This document shows positions 54,633-63,676 of a DNA stretch of 64,000 bases, one piece after another. The DNA is taken from positions 124,001 through 188,000 of the forward strand of contig CAVTBE010000021.1 of assembly GCA_963732845.1 (NCBI GenBank), given 5' to 3'. Every line of letters starts with the position of its first letter. Positions within the stretch are counted from its first letter, which is position 1. The DNA comes from CAVSRC01 sp963732845 (lineage in GTDB: Bacteria > Pseudomonadota > Alphaproteobacteria > Rhizobiales > Kaistiaceae). The notes below the pieces were generated by a model. That model ran no database searches and was not told the DNA's origin. It saw only the letters and a list, made by a program, of their open reading frames with translations. A program made the position numbers and the translations under genes.

Positions 54633-56453
54633 ATGTCACTCCGCAACATTGCCATCATTGCTCACGTCGACCACGGGAAAACCACGCTCGTCGACCGCCT
54701 GCTGCAGCAGGCGGGCGCCTTCCGCGAAAACCAGCGGGTGGCCGAACGGGTCATGGATTCCAGCGATCTGGAACGCGAGCGCGGCATCACGATCCTCGCC
54801 AAGGCGACCTCGGTGCTCTGGCACGGCACCCGCATCAACATCGTCGACACGCCCGGCCACGTCGATTTCGGCGGTGAGGTGGAGCGCATCCTGTCGATGG
54901 TGGACGGCGCCATCGTGCTGGTCGATGCGGCCGAAGGGCCGCTGCCGCAGACCAAGTTCGTGGTCGGCAAGGCGCTGAAGATCGGCCTCAGGCCGATCGT
55001 GTGCATCAACAAGGTGGACCGCCCGGACGCGCGGGCGGAGCAGGTGGCCAACGAAGTCTTCGACCTGTTCGCGGCGCTCGACGCCAGCGAGGAGCAGCTC
55101 GACTTCCCGATCATCTACGGCTCGGCCAAGCAGGGCTGGATGGCGCATTCGCCGGCGGGCCCGGTGGACGGCGGCATGACGGAGCTGTTCAAGCTGATCC
55201 TGAGCCATGTGCCGCAGCCGAAGATCGAAGCCGGCGCCTTCCGCATGCTGGGCACGCTGATCGAGGCCAATCCCTATCTCGGCCGCCTGATCACCGGCCG
55301 CGTCTTCGCCGGCAGCATCGCCCCCAATCAGCCGGTCAAGGTGCTCGATCATACAGGCAAACTGGTCGAGACCGGCCGCGTCTCCAAGATCCTCGCCTTC
55401 CGCGGCATCGAACGGACGCCCATCGACGTGGCCGAGGCGGGCGATATCGTCGCCGTTGCCGGCCTGCCGACTTTCAACGTCGCCGATACGCTGTGCGCGC
55501 CGGAAGTGACCGATCCGCTGCACGCGCAGCCGATCGACCCGCCGACGCTGTCGATGACCTTCCTGGTCAACGATTCGCCGCTGGCCGGCACGGAAGGCGA
55601 CAAGGTGCAGAGCCGCGTCATCCGCGAGCGCCTGTTCCGCGAAGCGGAAGGCAATGTGGCGCTGCGCGTCGCGGCGGCGCCCAATTCGGACGCCTATGTG
55701 GTCTCCGGCCGCGGCGAACTGCAGCTGGCCATCCTCATCGAGACCATGCGGCGCGAGGGCTTCGAACTCAGCGTGTCGCGGCCCAAGGTGGTCTTCCAGA
55801 CCGATCCGGTGACCGGCAAGCTGATGGAGCCGATCGAGGAGGTGGTGATCGACGTCGACGAGGAGCATTCCGGCATCGTCATCGACAAGATGAGCCAGCG
55901 TAAGGCGGAGATGGTCGAGATGAAGCCGTCGGGCGGCGGGCGCCTACGCCTGGTCTTCGACGCGCCGACGCGCGGGCTGATCGGCTATCAGGGCGAACTT
56001 CTGACCGACACCCGCGGCACGGCGGTGATGAACCGCGTCTTCCATTCCTATGCCGATTACAAGGGCGACATCCCCGGCCGGCGCAACGGCGTGCTGCTGT
56101 CCAACGAGGCTGGCGAGGCGGTGGCCTATGCCATGTGGAAGCTCGAGGATCGCGGGCCGATGATGATCGAGCCCGGCGCCAAGGTCTATCGCGGCATGGT
56201 CGTCGGCGAGCATACGCGCGGCAACGACCTCGAGATCAACGTGATCAAGGGCAAGCAGCTCACCAATATCCGCGCCTCCGGCAAGGACGAGGCGGTGAAG
56301 CTGACGCCGCCGATCAGGATGACGCTGGAGAAGGCGCTGGCCTATATCGATGAGGACGAACTGGTCGAGGTGACGCCGAAGGCGATCCGCCTGCGCAAGC
56401 GGCTGCTCGACCCCAATGATCGCAAGCGAGCGCTGCGCGCCGGCGCAGCCTGA
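54633..56453 (+). CDS. typA: Ribosome-binding GTPase TypA/BipA
   Basis: A 606-residue translational GTPase: IAHVDHGKTTLVDRLL at 8-22 (G1), RGITI (G2), DTPGHVDFGGEVER (G3), NKVDRPDAR (G4), GSAKQGW (G5), then EF-G-like domains III/V and the BipA C-terminal domain (SNEAGEAVAYAMWKLEDRGPMMIEPGAKVYRGMVVGEHTRGNDLEIN). It assists 50S assembly and stress or cold adaptation. The ribosome site is weak (GGTGA), and a terminator-like hairpin sits just before the start. Confidence 0.97.
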   Translation: MSLRNIAIIAHVDHGKTTLVDRLLQQAGAFRENQRVAERVMDSSDLERERGITILAKATSVLWHGTRINIVDTPGHVDFGGEVERILSMVDGAIVLVDAAEGPLPQTKFVVGKALKIGLRPIVCINKVDRPDARAEQVANEVFDLFAALDASEEQLDFPIIYGSAKQGWMAHSPAGPVDGGMTELFKLILSHVPQPKIEAGAFRMLGTLIEANPYLGRLITGRVFAGSIAPNQPVKVLDHTGKLVETGRVSKILAFRGIERTPIDVAEAGDIVAVAGLPTFNVADTLCAPEVTDPLHAQPIDPPTLSMTFLVNDSPLAGTEGDKVQSRVIRERLFREAEGNVALRVAAAPNSDAYVVSGRGELQLAILIETMRREGFELSVSRPKVVFQTDPVTGKLMEPIEEVVIDVDEEHSGIVIDKMSQRKAEMVEMKPSGGGRLRLVFDAPTRGLIGYQGELLTDTRGTAVMNRVFHSYADYKGDIPGRRNGVLLSNEAGEAVAYAMWKLEDRGPMMIEPGAKVYRGMVVGEHTRGNDLEINVIKGKQLTNIRASGKDEAVKLTPPIRMTLEKALAYIDEDELVEVTPKAIRLRKRLLDPNDRKRALRAGAA

Positions 56454-56595
56454 CGGGCGCCGCAGCCAAACCAAAAAGCTGCAACAGCGACCGCTGCCGC
56501 GTCAAGCAGCAGTGCTGCAACACCGCCCGAAAAATCCTCGCCGCTGGCGCGCGAATGGTCTTTGCAGCTTCGTCGGCGGTGATAAGCTTCTTGCC

Positions 56596-57120
56596 ATGAG
56601 CACGCTTGTCATCGGAGTGAGACGCGCCGAAGTCCGGGATGCGGAAGGCATCACGGAGGTGCACGATGCGGCGTGGCGCAACGCTTATGACGGCATGATT
56701 CCGGCGAAGGAACTGAACCGGATCATCGCTCGCCGCGGCCCGCGCTGGTGGGACCGGGCAATTCGCCGCGGCACCGCCATTCTGGTGCTGGAGGTCGGCG
56801 GGGCGGTGTGCGGCTACGCCACCTTCGGGCCGAACCGGGCACGCAATCTCGTCCAGAAGGGCGAGATCTACGAGATCTACATCAAGCCGGAATATCAGGG
56901 CATCGGCCTCGGCACCCGCCTCTTCCTGGCGGCGCGGCGCGAGCTCTCCCGCTTCGGTTTCGATACGGTCGTGGTGTGGGCGCTGGCCGACAACGACAAT
57001 GCCTGCCGCTTCTACGGCAACGCCGGCGGGCGCAAGGTGGCGCGTGCCAACGAGCGCTTCGGCGACGTGGCGCTGACCAAGGTCGCCTTTGCCTGGGGCC
57101 GCGACGCCGCCGGCGGTTAG
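56596..57120 (+). CDS. GNAT family N-acetyltransferase
   Basis: A 174-residue acetyltransferase: VRRAEVRDAEGITEVHDAAWRNAY at the N terminus, GEIYEIYIKPEYQGIGLGTRLFLAARREL (acetyl-CoA loop QGIGLG near residue 97) and NACRFYGNAGGRKVARANERFG. RimI-like core, substrate unknown. It converges with the DUF167 gene with 7 bp between stops. Confidence 0.9.
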   Translation: MSTLVIGVRRAEVRDAEGITEVHDAAWRNAYDGMIPAKELNRIIARRGPRWWDRAIRRGTAILVLEVGGAVCGYATFGPNRARNLVQKGEIYEIYIKPEYQGIGLGTRLFLAARRELSRFGFDTVVVWALADNDNACRFYGNAGGRKVARANERFGDVALTKVAFAWGRDAAGG

Positions 57121-57127
57121 ACCGGGC

Positions 57128-57442
57128 CTACTTTACCGCAGACCAGGATTCGATGATTGCCGCGAGGTCGGCCGGCTCGCCGGTTATGCGCACCTGCTTG
57201 ACGCGGGCGCTTGCCCCGGCGGTGATGTGGATTGCGGATTTTGGCCGGCGAAAGACCTTGGCGAGGAGCGCGACCAACGCCTTGTTGGCGGCGCCGTCCG
57301 CGGGCACGGCGCGCACGTGGGCGAGCGCCACCGCCTGCCCGTCGGCGAGTACGCCGATGCCGTCGATGGCGTCGCGGCCGGCGCGCGGTGTCAGCCTGAG
57401 GGTGAGGACGATCGCGTCCGGTTCGGCGCGGTAGCAGGACAT
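57128..57442 (-). CDS. DUF167 (YggU) family protein
   Basis: A 104-residue protein with the family pattern LRLTPRAGRDAIDGIG, VRAVPADGAANKALVALLAKVFRRPKSAIHITAGASARVKQVRITG. Structure is known for relatives but the function is not. It lies 21 bp downstream of the YggT gene on the same strand, the standard YggT-YggU pairing. Confidence 0.92.
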   Translation of the reverse strand: MSCYRAEPDAIVLTLRLTPRAGRDAIDGIGVLADGQAVALAHVRAVPADGAANKALVALLAKVFRRPKSAIHITAGASARVKQVRITGEPADLAAIIESWSAVK

Positions 57443-57463
57443 CGGTTGCCCGCCTCCCGGGGG

Positions 57464-57754
57464 CTAGGCCATGCCGCGGACGAACAGCTCGACGATCAGG
57501 TTGCGCAGGAAGATCAGCAGGAGGATCAGCACCACCGGCGACAGATCCAGCCCGCCGAGATTGGGCAGGATGCGCCGGATGGGCGCCAGCACCGGCTCGG
57601 TCAGGCGCCACAGGGCGTCGGCGATCATGGCGACGAACTGGTTGCGGGTATTAACCACGTTGAAGGCAATCAGCCACGACAGCACGGCCGCGGCGATCAG
57701 CACGTAGATGTAGATCTGAATGATCGTGTCGATCAGGCTGAGAAGGGAATACAT
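57464..57754 (-). CDS. YggT family membrane protein
   Basis: A 96-residue protein with two helices (LIDTIIQIYIYVLIAAAVLSWLIAF and LDLSPVVLILLLIFLRNLIVELF) and the YggT motif NQFVAMIADALWRLTEPVLAPIRRILPNLGGLDLSP. Roles in osmotic stress and envelope function are proposed for the family. It is operonic with the DUF167 gene. Confidence 0.93.
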   Translation of the reverse strand: MYSLLSLIDTIIQIYIYVLIAAAVLSWLIAFNVVNTRNQFVAMIADALWRLTEPVLAPIRRILPNLGGLDLSPVVLILLLIFLRNLIVELFVRGMA

Positions 57755-57888
57755 TGGCGCGCACCCGCATCACACAAGCGGCCGCAGGCGGATCCGGGCC
57801 CCGGCGCACAGGACGTCCTGATTTAAGGTGCGACCCGAGTCGTCGCAACCCCGGCATTCTCATCGGGTTTCAGGCGATCGCGGCATTC

Positions 57889-57917
57889 TTGACAGGGCAG
57901 AGGGCGAAACCCTAAAT
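57889..57917 (+). promoter_or_regulatory. Likely promoter of tRNA-Ala
   Basis: TTGACA at 57889-57894 and CTAAAT at 57912-57917 with a 17-nt spacer, 47 bp before the mature tRNA. Confidence 0.6.
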
Positions 57918-57964
57918 GGCGCCGGCCCGGCGTGTGTCGTTTCCAGCCGCCAGGGCGTTCCGAT

Positions 57965-58040
<76 letters not shown>

Positions 58041-58084
58041 AATTTCTCTTTAATAATCAATAAGTTAATAATTTCTAGTGTAGG

Positions 58085-59322
58085 ATGGTTGTATGTAGCT
58101 GCGAGCTTTCATACAATTCATGCGTGACCAGTCGCTCGACCCCCTACGATTTGCAGTCTGTGCCTGGGTATCCAGACGCTCTGCAGATTTATCGAATCCC
58201 TGCCTCTCGCAAATGGCAGGTGCGCATGTTCGTCGATCGAAAGTATGTGCGGAAAAGCACGGGAACCGACGACAGAGCTCAAGCCGTCGAGTTCGCGAAG
58301 CAATTCTATGACACGGTCCGCATCAACCAGCGCCTGGACGTCGGCGTCCACACCGACACGTTTCATGCGTGCGCTCAGCACCTGATACGTCGCCAGGAGA
58401 GCCTGGTCGCGTCAGGACAGCGAGACGCGCGCTTCGCGACGGATGACCGTCTAAAGCTCGAGCACGACGTCGTACCGTTCTTTGGGACGACGGGGGTCGC
58501 GTCCGTCACGTCGGCGATGCTCGACGACTACGTCGAGCAGCTCGGTGACCGGAAGCTCTCCCCGGCGACAATTTCGAGGTACCTCGTTGTCATCAGGAAG
58601 GTGCTTAAAGAAGCGCTCAAACGGGGATTTATCAGATCGCTGCCCCTCTTTCCGACGATCAAGCGCAAGGACAATCCACGACCGTATTTCACGCTCGATG
58701 AGCATCAGAAGCTTCTTGAGACCGCTGCGGATCTCGCGACCCAGGACCTGAAAGTCCGAGGTGTCCCTCTGACCCGAGAGATTTGGAATTTTCTCGCGTT
58801 CCACGTGAACGTGTTTGTCCGACCGAGCGACCTGAAAGAGCTCAAGCACGCAGACATCGCCTTTCATCACGTGAAGGGGCCAAGAGGATCAGACGAGTAC
58901 CTGTCGATCGCCGTGAGACGATCGAAGACACGAAATCGAGAAAGCTTCACGCTGCCTCAAGCTGCCGCGGTGTACCGCCAGCAGAAAGCGCTCTACGAGG
59001 AACGGGGACTCGCTCAGCCCGACGACTTCGTGTTTTTCCCCAATACCGGAATCGCACGTACGCCCTGCAGACGATCAGACGCCAGTTCGATTTCGTCGTC
59101 GGCAAAGCAGGTCTGCAGAGGGACCGCTTCGGAAGCAAGCGCACGATTTACTCACTGCGACATTCGGCACTGATGTTCCGCTTCGAGACTGCCGACAACC
59201 CCGACATTTTCACGCTCGCCAAAAACGCGCTGACGAGTGTGTCGCAGCTTGAGCGATTTTACCTGTCGCACGCCACGACCAAAGACAGGATCGAGAATTT
59301 GCACTCATTCCGCGCACCGTAA
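58085..59322 (+). pseudogene. Tyrosine-type site-specific integrase, frameshifted
   Basis: The first frame (58085 to about 59040) gives the SAM-like core-binding domain (LDDYVEQLGDRKLSPATISRYLVVIRKVLKEALKRG) and the first catalytic Arg in FVRPSDLKELKHADI. The reading is then lost. The second frame continues PQYRNRTYALQTIRRQFDFV with the His box YSLRHSALMFRF and the nucleophile segment LERFYLSHATTKDRIE. Adding one base in the T5C4 run at about 59033-59042 restores one protein of about 410 residues. The copy as read would be inactive. Position next to tRNA-Ala marks a genomic island. Confidence 0.85.
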
Positions 59323-59492
59323 TCGTAATGTCCGCGCGGAGCCGTTGTTCGTTTTTAATAATTTATCAAAATAACGAACGAATACAATCCAGCTTTTTTA
59401 CTGGACATTTGAGATTTTTCGACGTATAATGAATTTAAGATATAGAAATCATAAATACCCATAAATTTATATTTTGAGAGGAGAAAATTACA
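59323..59492 (+). other. AT-rich intergenic segment
   Basis: 170 bp far richer in A/T than the chromosome, with runs such as TTTTTAATAATTTATC and ATAAATACCCATAAATTTATATT. It contains no gene; promoter-like AT tracts precede the small frame at 59493. The composition marks foreign DNA. Confidence 0.6.
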
Positions 59493-59630
59493 ATGAAATC
59501 AATACCTTATCCATTCTACGTTACCGACTTTCAACTGGAGCCGCGCATCGTTGACCTTCGCGTCGACCGGAGCGTGCCACTCGCAAAATTTCTCGAAACT
59601 AAGCAGGGCCAGGCGACCGATCCCGCTTGA
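59493..59630 (+). CDS. 45-residue small protein or truncated gene of unknown function
   Basis: The frame begins MKSIPYPFYVTDFQLEPRIV and ends KFLETKQGQATDPA. The start is excellent: GAGAGGAG lies 8-10 nt before the ATG, after an AT-rich promoter-like tract. The codon use shifts to GC-rich partway. The next frame (59627 on, TTAVNAAIDRYNSECDQ-like) overlaps its stop, so this may be the first part of a frameshifted longer gene. No family recognised. Confidence 0.45.
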   Translation: MKSIPYPFYVTDFQLEPRIVDLRVDRSVPLAKFLETKQGQATDPA

Positions 59631-59923
59631 CGGCCGTCAACGCCGCGATCGATCGGTACAACTCCGAGTGCGACCAGAATGGGTCTGATCTGAAATCGTC
59701 TGACAACTTCTATCTGTCCCAGTTTGCAGATCGAAGCGCCTACGGGGGCGACGGCGTGGTCAACATGAAAGTGCCTGTTTTTCCTCGATATTCCGCCGCC
59801 TGTAAAGTGCCCGTCGTCGGACAGGAACGTCTGATGAATTTGATGGCGTTGATGCCCCCTCCTGGTGGTATCAGTGTGTGCCAAGGCGATGATCTCGAAG
59901 ACATCGCAATAGGAGAGGACATC
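59631..59923 (+). other. Region of uncertain coding status before the IS110 fragment
   Basis: A frame from a TTG at 59627 stays open to 59953 (AVNAAIDRYNSECDQNGSDL, then FADRSAYGGDGVVNMKVPVF). It has no ribosome site and ends inside the IS110 fragment. It could be the out-of-frame continuation of the 59493 gene. I cannot assign a function. Confidence 0.3.
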
Positions 59924-60031
59924 GATGCCGGAAGCTACCATCACAGGCGTTGATCTCGCAAAGCGCGTTTTTCAGCTGCACGGAGCGGCTGCCGACGGCT
60001 CGGTCGTGTTTCTAGAAATGGTAGTAAGAGC
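59924..60031 (+). pseudogene. IS110-family transposase, N-terminal fragment
   Basis: The frame MPEATITGVDLAKRVFQLHG followed by AAADGSVVFLE matches the start of IS110-type (DEDD) transposases, including the first catalytic Asp in GVDLAK. A ribosome site GGAGAGGAC precedes the ATG. After about 31 residues the similarity ends, close to the left end of the IS3-type element, so the rest was removed or displaced by that insertion. Confidence 0.7.
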
Positions 60032-60111
60032 TGGCTCGGGAAAATTGAACGGGATGGATAAGTGAGATTTCTGCCTGACCGCGGCGTAGTTTGCCGCGAA
60101 CAGGAGCGACC

Positions 60112-60426
60112 ATGACCAAGAGACCGCGCCGGAACCACAGCCCGGCTTTCAAAGCGAGGGTGGCTGTGGACGCCATCAAGGGCGAGAAGACACTGGCCGA
60201 ATTGGCCGAACAGTACGACGTTCACCCGAATCAGATCACGACTTGGCGCTCGCAACTCCTGGAAGGAGCAGCCGGGGTTTTTTGTGGTGATGCGAAACCC
60301 GATTCATCGGCTTCCTCGATCGACGTGAAAACGCTGCATGCGAAGATCGGGGAACTGACTTTGGAACGGGATTATTTGTCCGGCGCGCTCGGGAAAGCCG
60401 GACTATTGCCGAGCGCAAAACGATGA
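60112..60426 (+). CDS. IS3-family OrfA (DNA-binding)
   Basis: A 104-residue protein: RRNHSPAFKARVAVDAIKGEKTLAELAEQYDVHPNQITTWRSQLLEGAAGVF is the helix-turn-helix of IS3 OrfA, followed by a leucine-zipper-like IDVKTLHAKIGELTLERDYLSGALGKAG. GGAG lies 8 nt before the ATG. Its stop overlaps the orfB start; the -1 frame reads AERKTMIDRS across the junction, so an OrfAB fusion by -1 frameshifting is possible. Confidence 0.92.
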   Translation: MTKRPRRNHSPAFKARVAVDAIKGEKTLAELAEQYDVHPNQITTWRSQLLEGAAGVFCGDAKPDSSASSIDVKTLHAKIGELTLERDYLSGALGKAGLLPSAKR

Positions 60427-61256
60427 TCGACCGGAGCGATGACTTGCCGGTGAGCCGGCAGGCGAAGGCTCTCGGGATCAGCCGGGGTAGCGTCTATTAT
60501 CTGCCCCGGCCGGTGTCGGCCGACGATCTGGCGCTGATGCGGCGGATCGACGAATTGCATCTTGAGCTTCCGTTCGCGGGCAGCCGGATGCTGCAGGGCT
60601 TTCTCGTCCGCGAGGGATACAGGATTGGCCGTCGACACGTCGCCACGCTGATGAAGCGGATGGGCATTGAGGCGCTCTACCGCCGGCCAAACACGTCGAA
60701 GCCGGCGCCGGGACACACGATCTTCCCCTACCTCTTGCGCAAGCTGCCGGTGAGGCGGCCCAATCAGGTCTGGGCGACGGATATCACCTATATCCCGATG
60801 GCGCGTGGCTTCGTCTATCTGGCGGCCGTCGTCGACTGGTTCAGCCGGAAGGTTCTGGCCTGGAGGTTGTCGATCACGCTGGATGCGGCCTTCTGCATCG
60901 AGGCGGTCGAAGAAGCAATTGCGCGATACGGCAGGCCCGAGATCTTCAACAGCGATCAGGGTTCGCAGTTCACCAGCACCGCCTTCACCGGGCTTCTGAT
61001 GAAGAACCGGATCAAGATCAGCATGGATGGGAAAGGCGCCTGGCGGGACAATGTCTTTGTCGAGCGCCTGTGGCGGACAATCAAATACGAGGAGGTCTAC
61101 CTACGGGCCTATGCCAGCGTACCGGAGGCGCGGGCCTCAATTGGCCGATACATCGATGGCTTCTACAACGTCAGGAGGCCGCATGCGAGCCTTGACCGGC
61201 AGACGCCGGACGAGGCCTACTTCAATCCGCCGCAGCCAATCCCGACTGCGGCATAA
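60423..61256 (+). CDS. IS3-family OrfB transposase
   Basis: A 277-residue integrase-core transposase: YYLPRPVSADDLALMRRIDELHLELPFAGSRML (N-terminal HTH_21 region), RPNQVWATDITYIPMARGFVYLAAVVDWFSRKVLAW (first Asp), IFNSDQGSQFTS (second Asp) and WRDNVFVERLWRTIKYEEVYLRAY (Glu). The triad and length are complete. The ATG overlaps the orfA stop (ATGA). Confidence 0.95.
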   Translation: MIDRSDDLPVSRQAKALGISRGSVYYLPRPVSADDLALMRRIDELHLELPFAGSRMLQGFLVREGYRIGRRHVATLMKRMGIEALYRRPNTSKPAPGHTIFPYLLRKLPVRRPNQVWATDITYIPMARGFVYLAAVVDWFSRKVLAWRLSITLDAAFCIEAVEEAIARYGRPEIFNSDQGSQFTSTAFTGLLMKNRIKISMDGKGAWRDNVFVERLWRTIKYEEVYLRAYASVPEARASIGRYIDGFYNVRRPHASLDRQTPDEAYFNPPQPIPTAA

Positions 61257-61314
61257 CCGAGGCAGAAATCCACTTAACCGCAGCCACAAGGCTGTTCAAA
61301 CAAACCGAGCCACT

Positions 61315-62435
61315 TCTCATCGCTACGGTTCTGGGCCGCGGCATCGATTGTCGTGTTTCACTCTTGGGACGTTGGGGCCTCCCATCTACTGAGCAAACCG
61401 GTCTTTTCCTTGGGATCGGCGTGGATCTGTTTTTCGTCCTGTCCGGATTCATCCTCGCCTATACGTACCCAAGAATATCGGGAGGTGGCGAAGCGCTTCG
61501 TGTGATCCTTTACCGGATCGGCCGTATTTGGCCCTTGCACCTGGCAATGTTGCTTGTCTTCGCCGCGCTCGTTTTTGATCCAGCAAATCCGCTCCATGAG
61601 CCCTGGCGCGTGCTGTGTTCTGTTTTTCTGGTGCAATCATGGGTCGGCGCTTATGGCCTCACATTCGCCGGAAATTCAGTGGCTTGGACGCTCTCGTGCG
61701 AGTTGTTTTTCTACCTCGCCTTCCCGTTTCTGACGATGCTGTCCAGCCGGATGATTATCGTGGTGACTGTGATGGTCTCCGTTCTGACGATCTTGTGGGC
61801 GTCTTGGGTGGCTGCTTTTACCGCCGGCTCGGAGGAGACCTGACGAGCACTGCCGTGGATGCGTCGGCGATCGTGCGAACACATCCGGGAGCCTTCTTTG
61901 TCCTCTTCACCTCTGGAATGCTTGCTGGGCGCGCATTTACGAGCAGGGAGTGGTCGGTCTCACCAAGCGTGTGCACGGCATTGGAGTATTTGACTGTCGT
62001 CGGCGCGGTCATCTATGCACTGTTCAATTACCAGATCGGGCAGTTCGTTGATAATGTGCTGCACGTTCCCGGCGTGAGCCGGTACCTGATAGAGAATGTT
62101 GTCGCAGCAGCTTTTTTCCTGCCGCCGATCTTCATCTGGCAATTGGTCGCGGAAAGCTGTCCAGCTTGCTGTCGCGGCGCTCGCTGATCTACCTCGGGGA
62201 GATTTCCTTTTCATTGTATCTTTGCCACCTAGTGCTGATGACTGCGTTTGGCAATTGGGGCCTAACGGCGCCGATGATCATGCCGGTGTATGTTGTGACC
62301 GTGATCGCCGTGTCGGCAGTGTTTTATCGGTATGTGGAGCGGCCGGCGAACCGCGCAGCTCGGCAGATCATCGACGGCGCCTTCAAATGGGGCGTAGGGG
62401 AACGCAGCTCGGACACGAGCACTTTCTCGACATAG
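61315..62435 (+). pseudogene. Acyltransferase-3 (OafA/YrhL) family gene, 5' truncated and frameshifted
   Basis: Homology runs through four frames: LRFWAAASIVVFHSW (catalytic His region) just after the IS end, then GLFLGIGVDLFFVLSGFILAYTYPRI and SVAWTLSCELFFYLAFPFL, then TSGMLAGRAF, then GKLSSLLSRRSLIYLGEISFSLYLCHLVLM and YVERPANRA. Breaks lie near 61362, 61800 and 62150. The IS3 element removed only about the first ten codons. The protein would have been a ten-helix O-acyltransferase for surface polysaccharide. It is now clearly inactive. Confidence 0.82.
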
Positions 62436-62646
62436 GTTTCGAAGGCGAGGCGGTTCTTGAGAGAAAGTGGACCTGGGATTCCTTCGCGCCGGAAATCCGC
62501 GATTTCGTCAACGGCAAATAGCGACAAACGAGGCGACCAGGGTAGCAACCAAGGCAATACGACCGAACTAGCAGAGACAGAATCGAGAAGGTTCATTGGA
62601 TGCTGTGAGCGAAGGTGCATCACTCATCACGACAAAGAGCTTTTGG
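62436..62646. other. Non-coding remnant
   Basis: 211 bp. A short frame ending EGEAVLERKWTWDSFAPEIRDFVNGK (stop at 62521) has protein-like composition but no start of its own, so it may be the tail of a lost gene. Nothing else is seen. Confidence 0.35.
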
Positions 62647-63138
62647 TCAGCTCCACCAATCGAAGAACGAGTGAACGACTAGTGTGCCGATTGATCTGGC
62701 GAGGCTTTTTTCGTCGAGGCTCGTCGGGGCATGCCGCACGATATTCCAAACGATCCAAGATCCGATCACATCGGTTGACGAGAATCTCGCATCGTCATCA
62801 TGCGCGCTCGAGTGGACAACATCGAACGTGCTTTCATAAAACGCTCCGCAATCATCAAAGCAATCCAGAGCTTGGCGATCCCACGCGCGCATACTCGTAG
62901 CGACGCGATCCATCAGAAGCGCTTCATGCTCGAATCCAAATTGCAAGTTCTTCAACTTTGTCGTCGCTGAAAACACGCAAGCGGCCGCGACAAAGAACTC
63001 CCACTGTTGCACATCGCAATTGCGCAAGAATGGGTGCTTATCCAACACGGAGACAAACGAAGAGGTCGCCAGTACACGTGCTGCCCCCACAAGCGCGTCG
63101 GCTTGCAACTCAGGACTGGTACGAGATGTTGGGGTCAA
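62647..63138 (-). CDS. Hypothetical island protein
   Basis: A 163-residue frame with ordinary protein composition: AARVLATSSFVSVLDKHPFL, WEFFVAAACVFSATTKLKNL, MDRVATSMRAWDRQALDCFDDC, SSTDVIGSWIVWNIVRHAP and LVVHSFFDWWS. It is mostly helical, with no signal peptide. The start (TTG at 63138) is weak and a start beyond the 5' end in another frame cannot be ruled out. No family recognised. It lies downstream of the secreted protein gene on the same strand. Confidence 0.5.
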   Translation of the reverse strand: MTPTSRTSPELQADALVGAARVLATSSFVSVLDKHPFLRNCDVQQWEFFVAAACVFSATTKLKNLQFGFEHEALLMDRVATSMRAWDRQALDCFDDCGAFYESTFDVVHSSAHDDDARFSSTDVIGSWIVWNIVRHAPTSLDEKSLARSIGTLVVHSFFDWWS

Positions 63139-63205
63139 CTCCCAATTCCCTTCGGCTGTTGCTGGCAGGCGTAAGTGACTTTGGGAGCAGTTGCCGACGA
63201 CACCA

Positions 63206-63676
63206 TTATTTCAAAAGCTTGTGTGGGAAACTGACGATCGTTCCCACCTCCTTGCCGTGATCAATTACGCTTACCGTTGCGGGTGGTTCTCCAAGTCGCA
63301 AAGCAAGCGCATGACTGGCACACGCGTCGTTCGCGCCATCGATGCAGAAGTCGTTTCTTGGGCAGGTGGGTTCGCGCACAAATACGTTGACCTGTCCAAT
63401 GCGGTCTCCGTTCGGCAAGACAACGTCGAAGCCCCAACGCTCGGGCACGAGTTCGGCCTTGATCCAGTTGTTCAAGATGCCTTGCTTATCTCGAGCATTG
63501 TTCCGGATCAGATATGTCTTGTAGCCGTCGTAGGGTGGTTCAGGCGCGATGGTCACTTCTGCCAAACTCATATCGCCCGTCAGCAAGTTAACGATTGGAC
63601 AAGCGGCGTTCGCGCTCTTGGGCACCTGCGCCAGCAAGAGTGCCAACATGATCGCCAGAGAGCCACGCATAATCAT
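63206..63676 (-). CDS. Secreted cysteine-containing protein of unknown function
   Basis: A 156-residue protein with signal peptide MIMRGSLAIMLALLLAQVPKSANA. The mature part has five Cys (ACPIV, EPTCPRNDFCIDGANDACASH and others), a beta-rich middle (SLAEVTIAPEPPYDGYKTYLI) and ends GTIVSFPHKLL. Its ATG overlaps the stop of the HNH endonuclease gene (ATGA), so both are one transcript. No family recognised; an odd partner for a nuclease. Confidence 0.6.
   Translation of the reverse strand: MIMRGSLAIMLALLLAQVPKSANAACPIVNLLTGDMSLAEVTIAPEPPYDGYKTYLIRNNARDKQGILNNWIKAELVPERWGFDVVLPNGDRIGQVNVFVREPTCPRNDFCIDGANDACASHALALRLGEPPATVSVIDHGKEVGTIVSFPHKLLK

Larger units (their letters stand above)
60032..61312 (+). 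mobile_element. Intact IS3-family insertion sequence
   Basis: A 1281-bp element with imperfect ends: TGGCTCGG...TTGAAC at 60032-60050 pairs with 61294-61312 (14 of 19 positions; ends TG/CA). It carries overlapping orfA and orfB. No 3- or 4-bp target duplication is seen, and the flanks are unrelated (IS110 fragment left, acyltransferase fragment right), which suggests a deletion next to the element after insertion. Confidence 0.82.

Noticed and set aside
62324..62623. Leftward 99-codon frame
   Set aside because: It overlaps the end of the acyltransferase pseudogene and shows no family features or ribosome site.
62650..62659. GCTCCACCAA, matching the 3' end of tRNA-Ala, as a possible right attachment site
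   Set aside because: Only 10 bp match and the sequence around it differs; chance cannot be excluded over this length of DNA.
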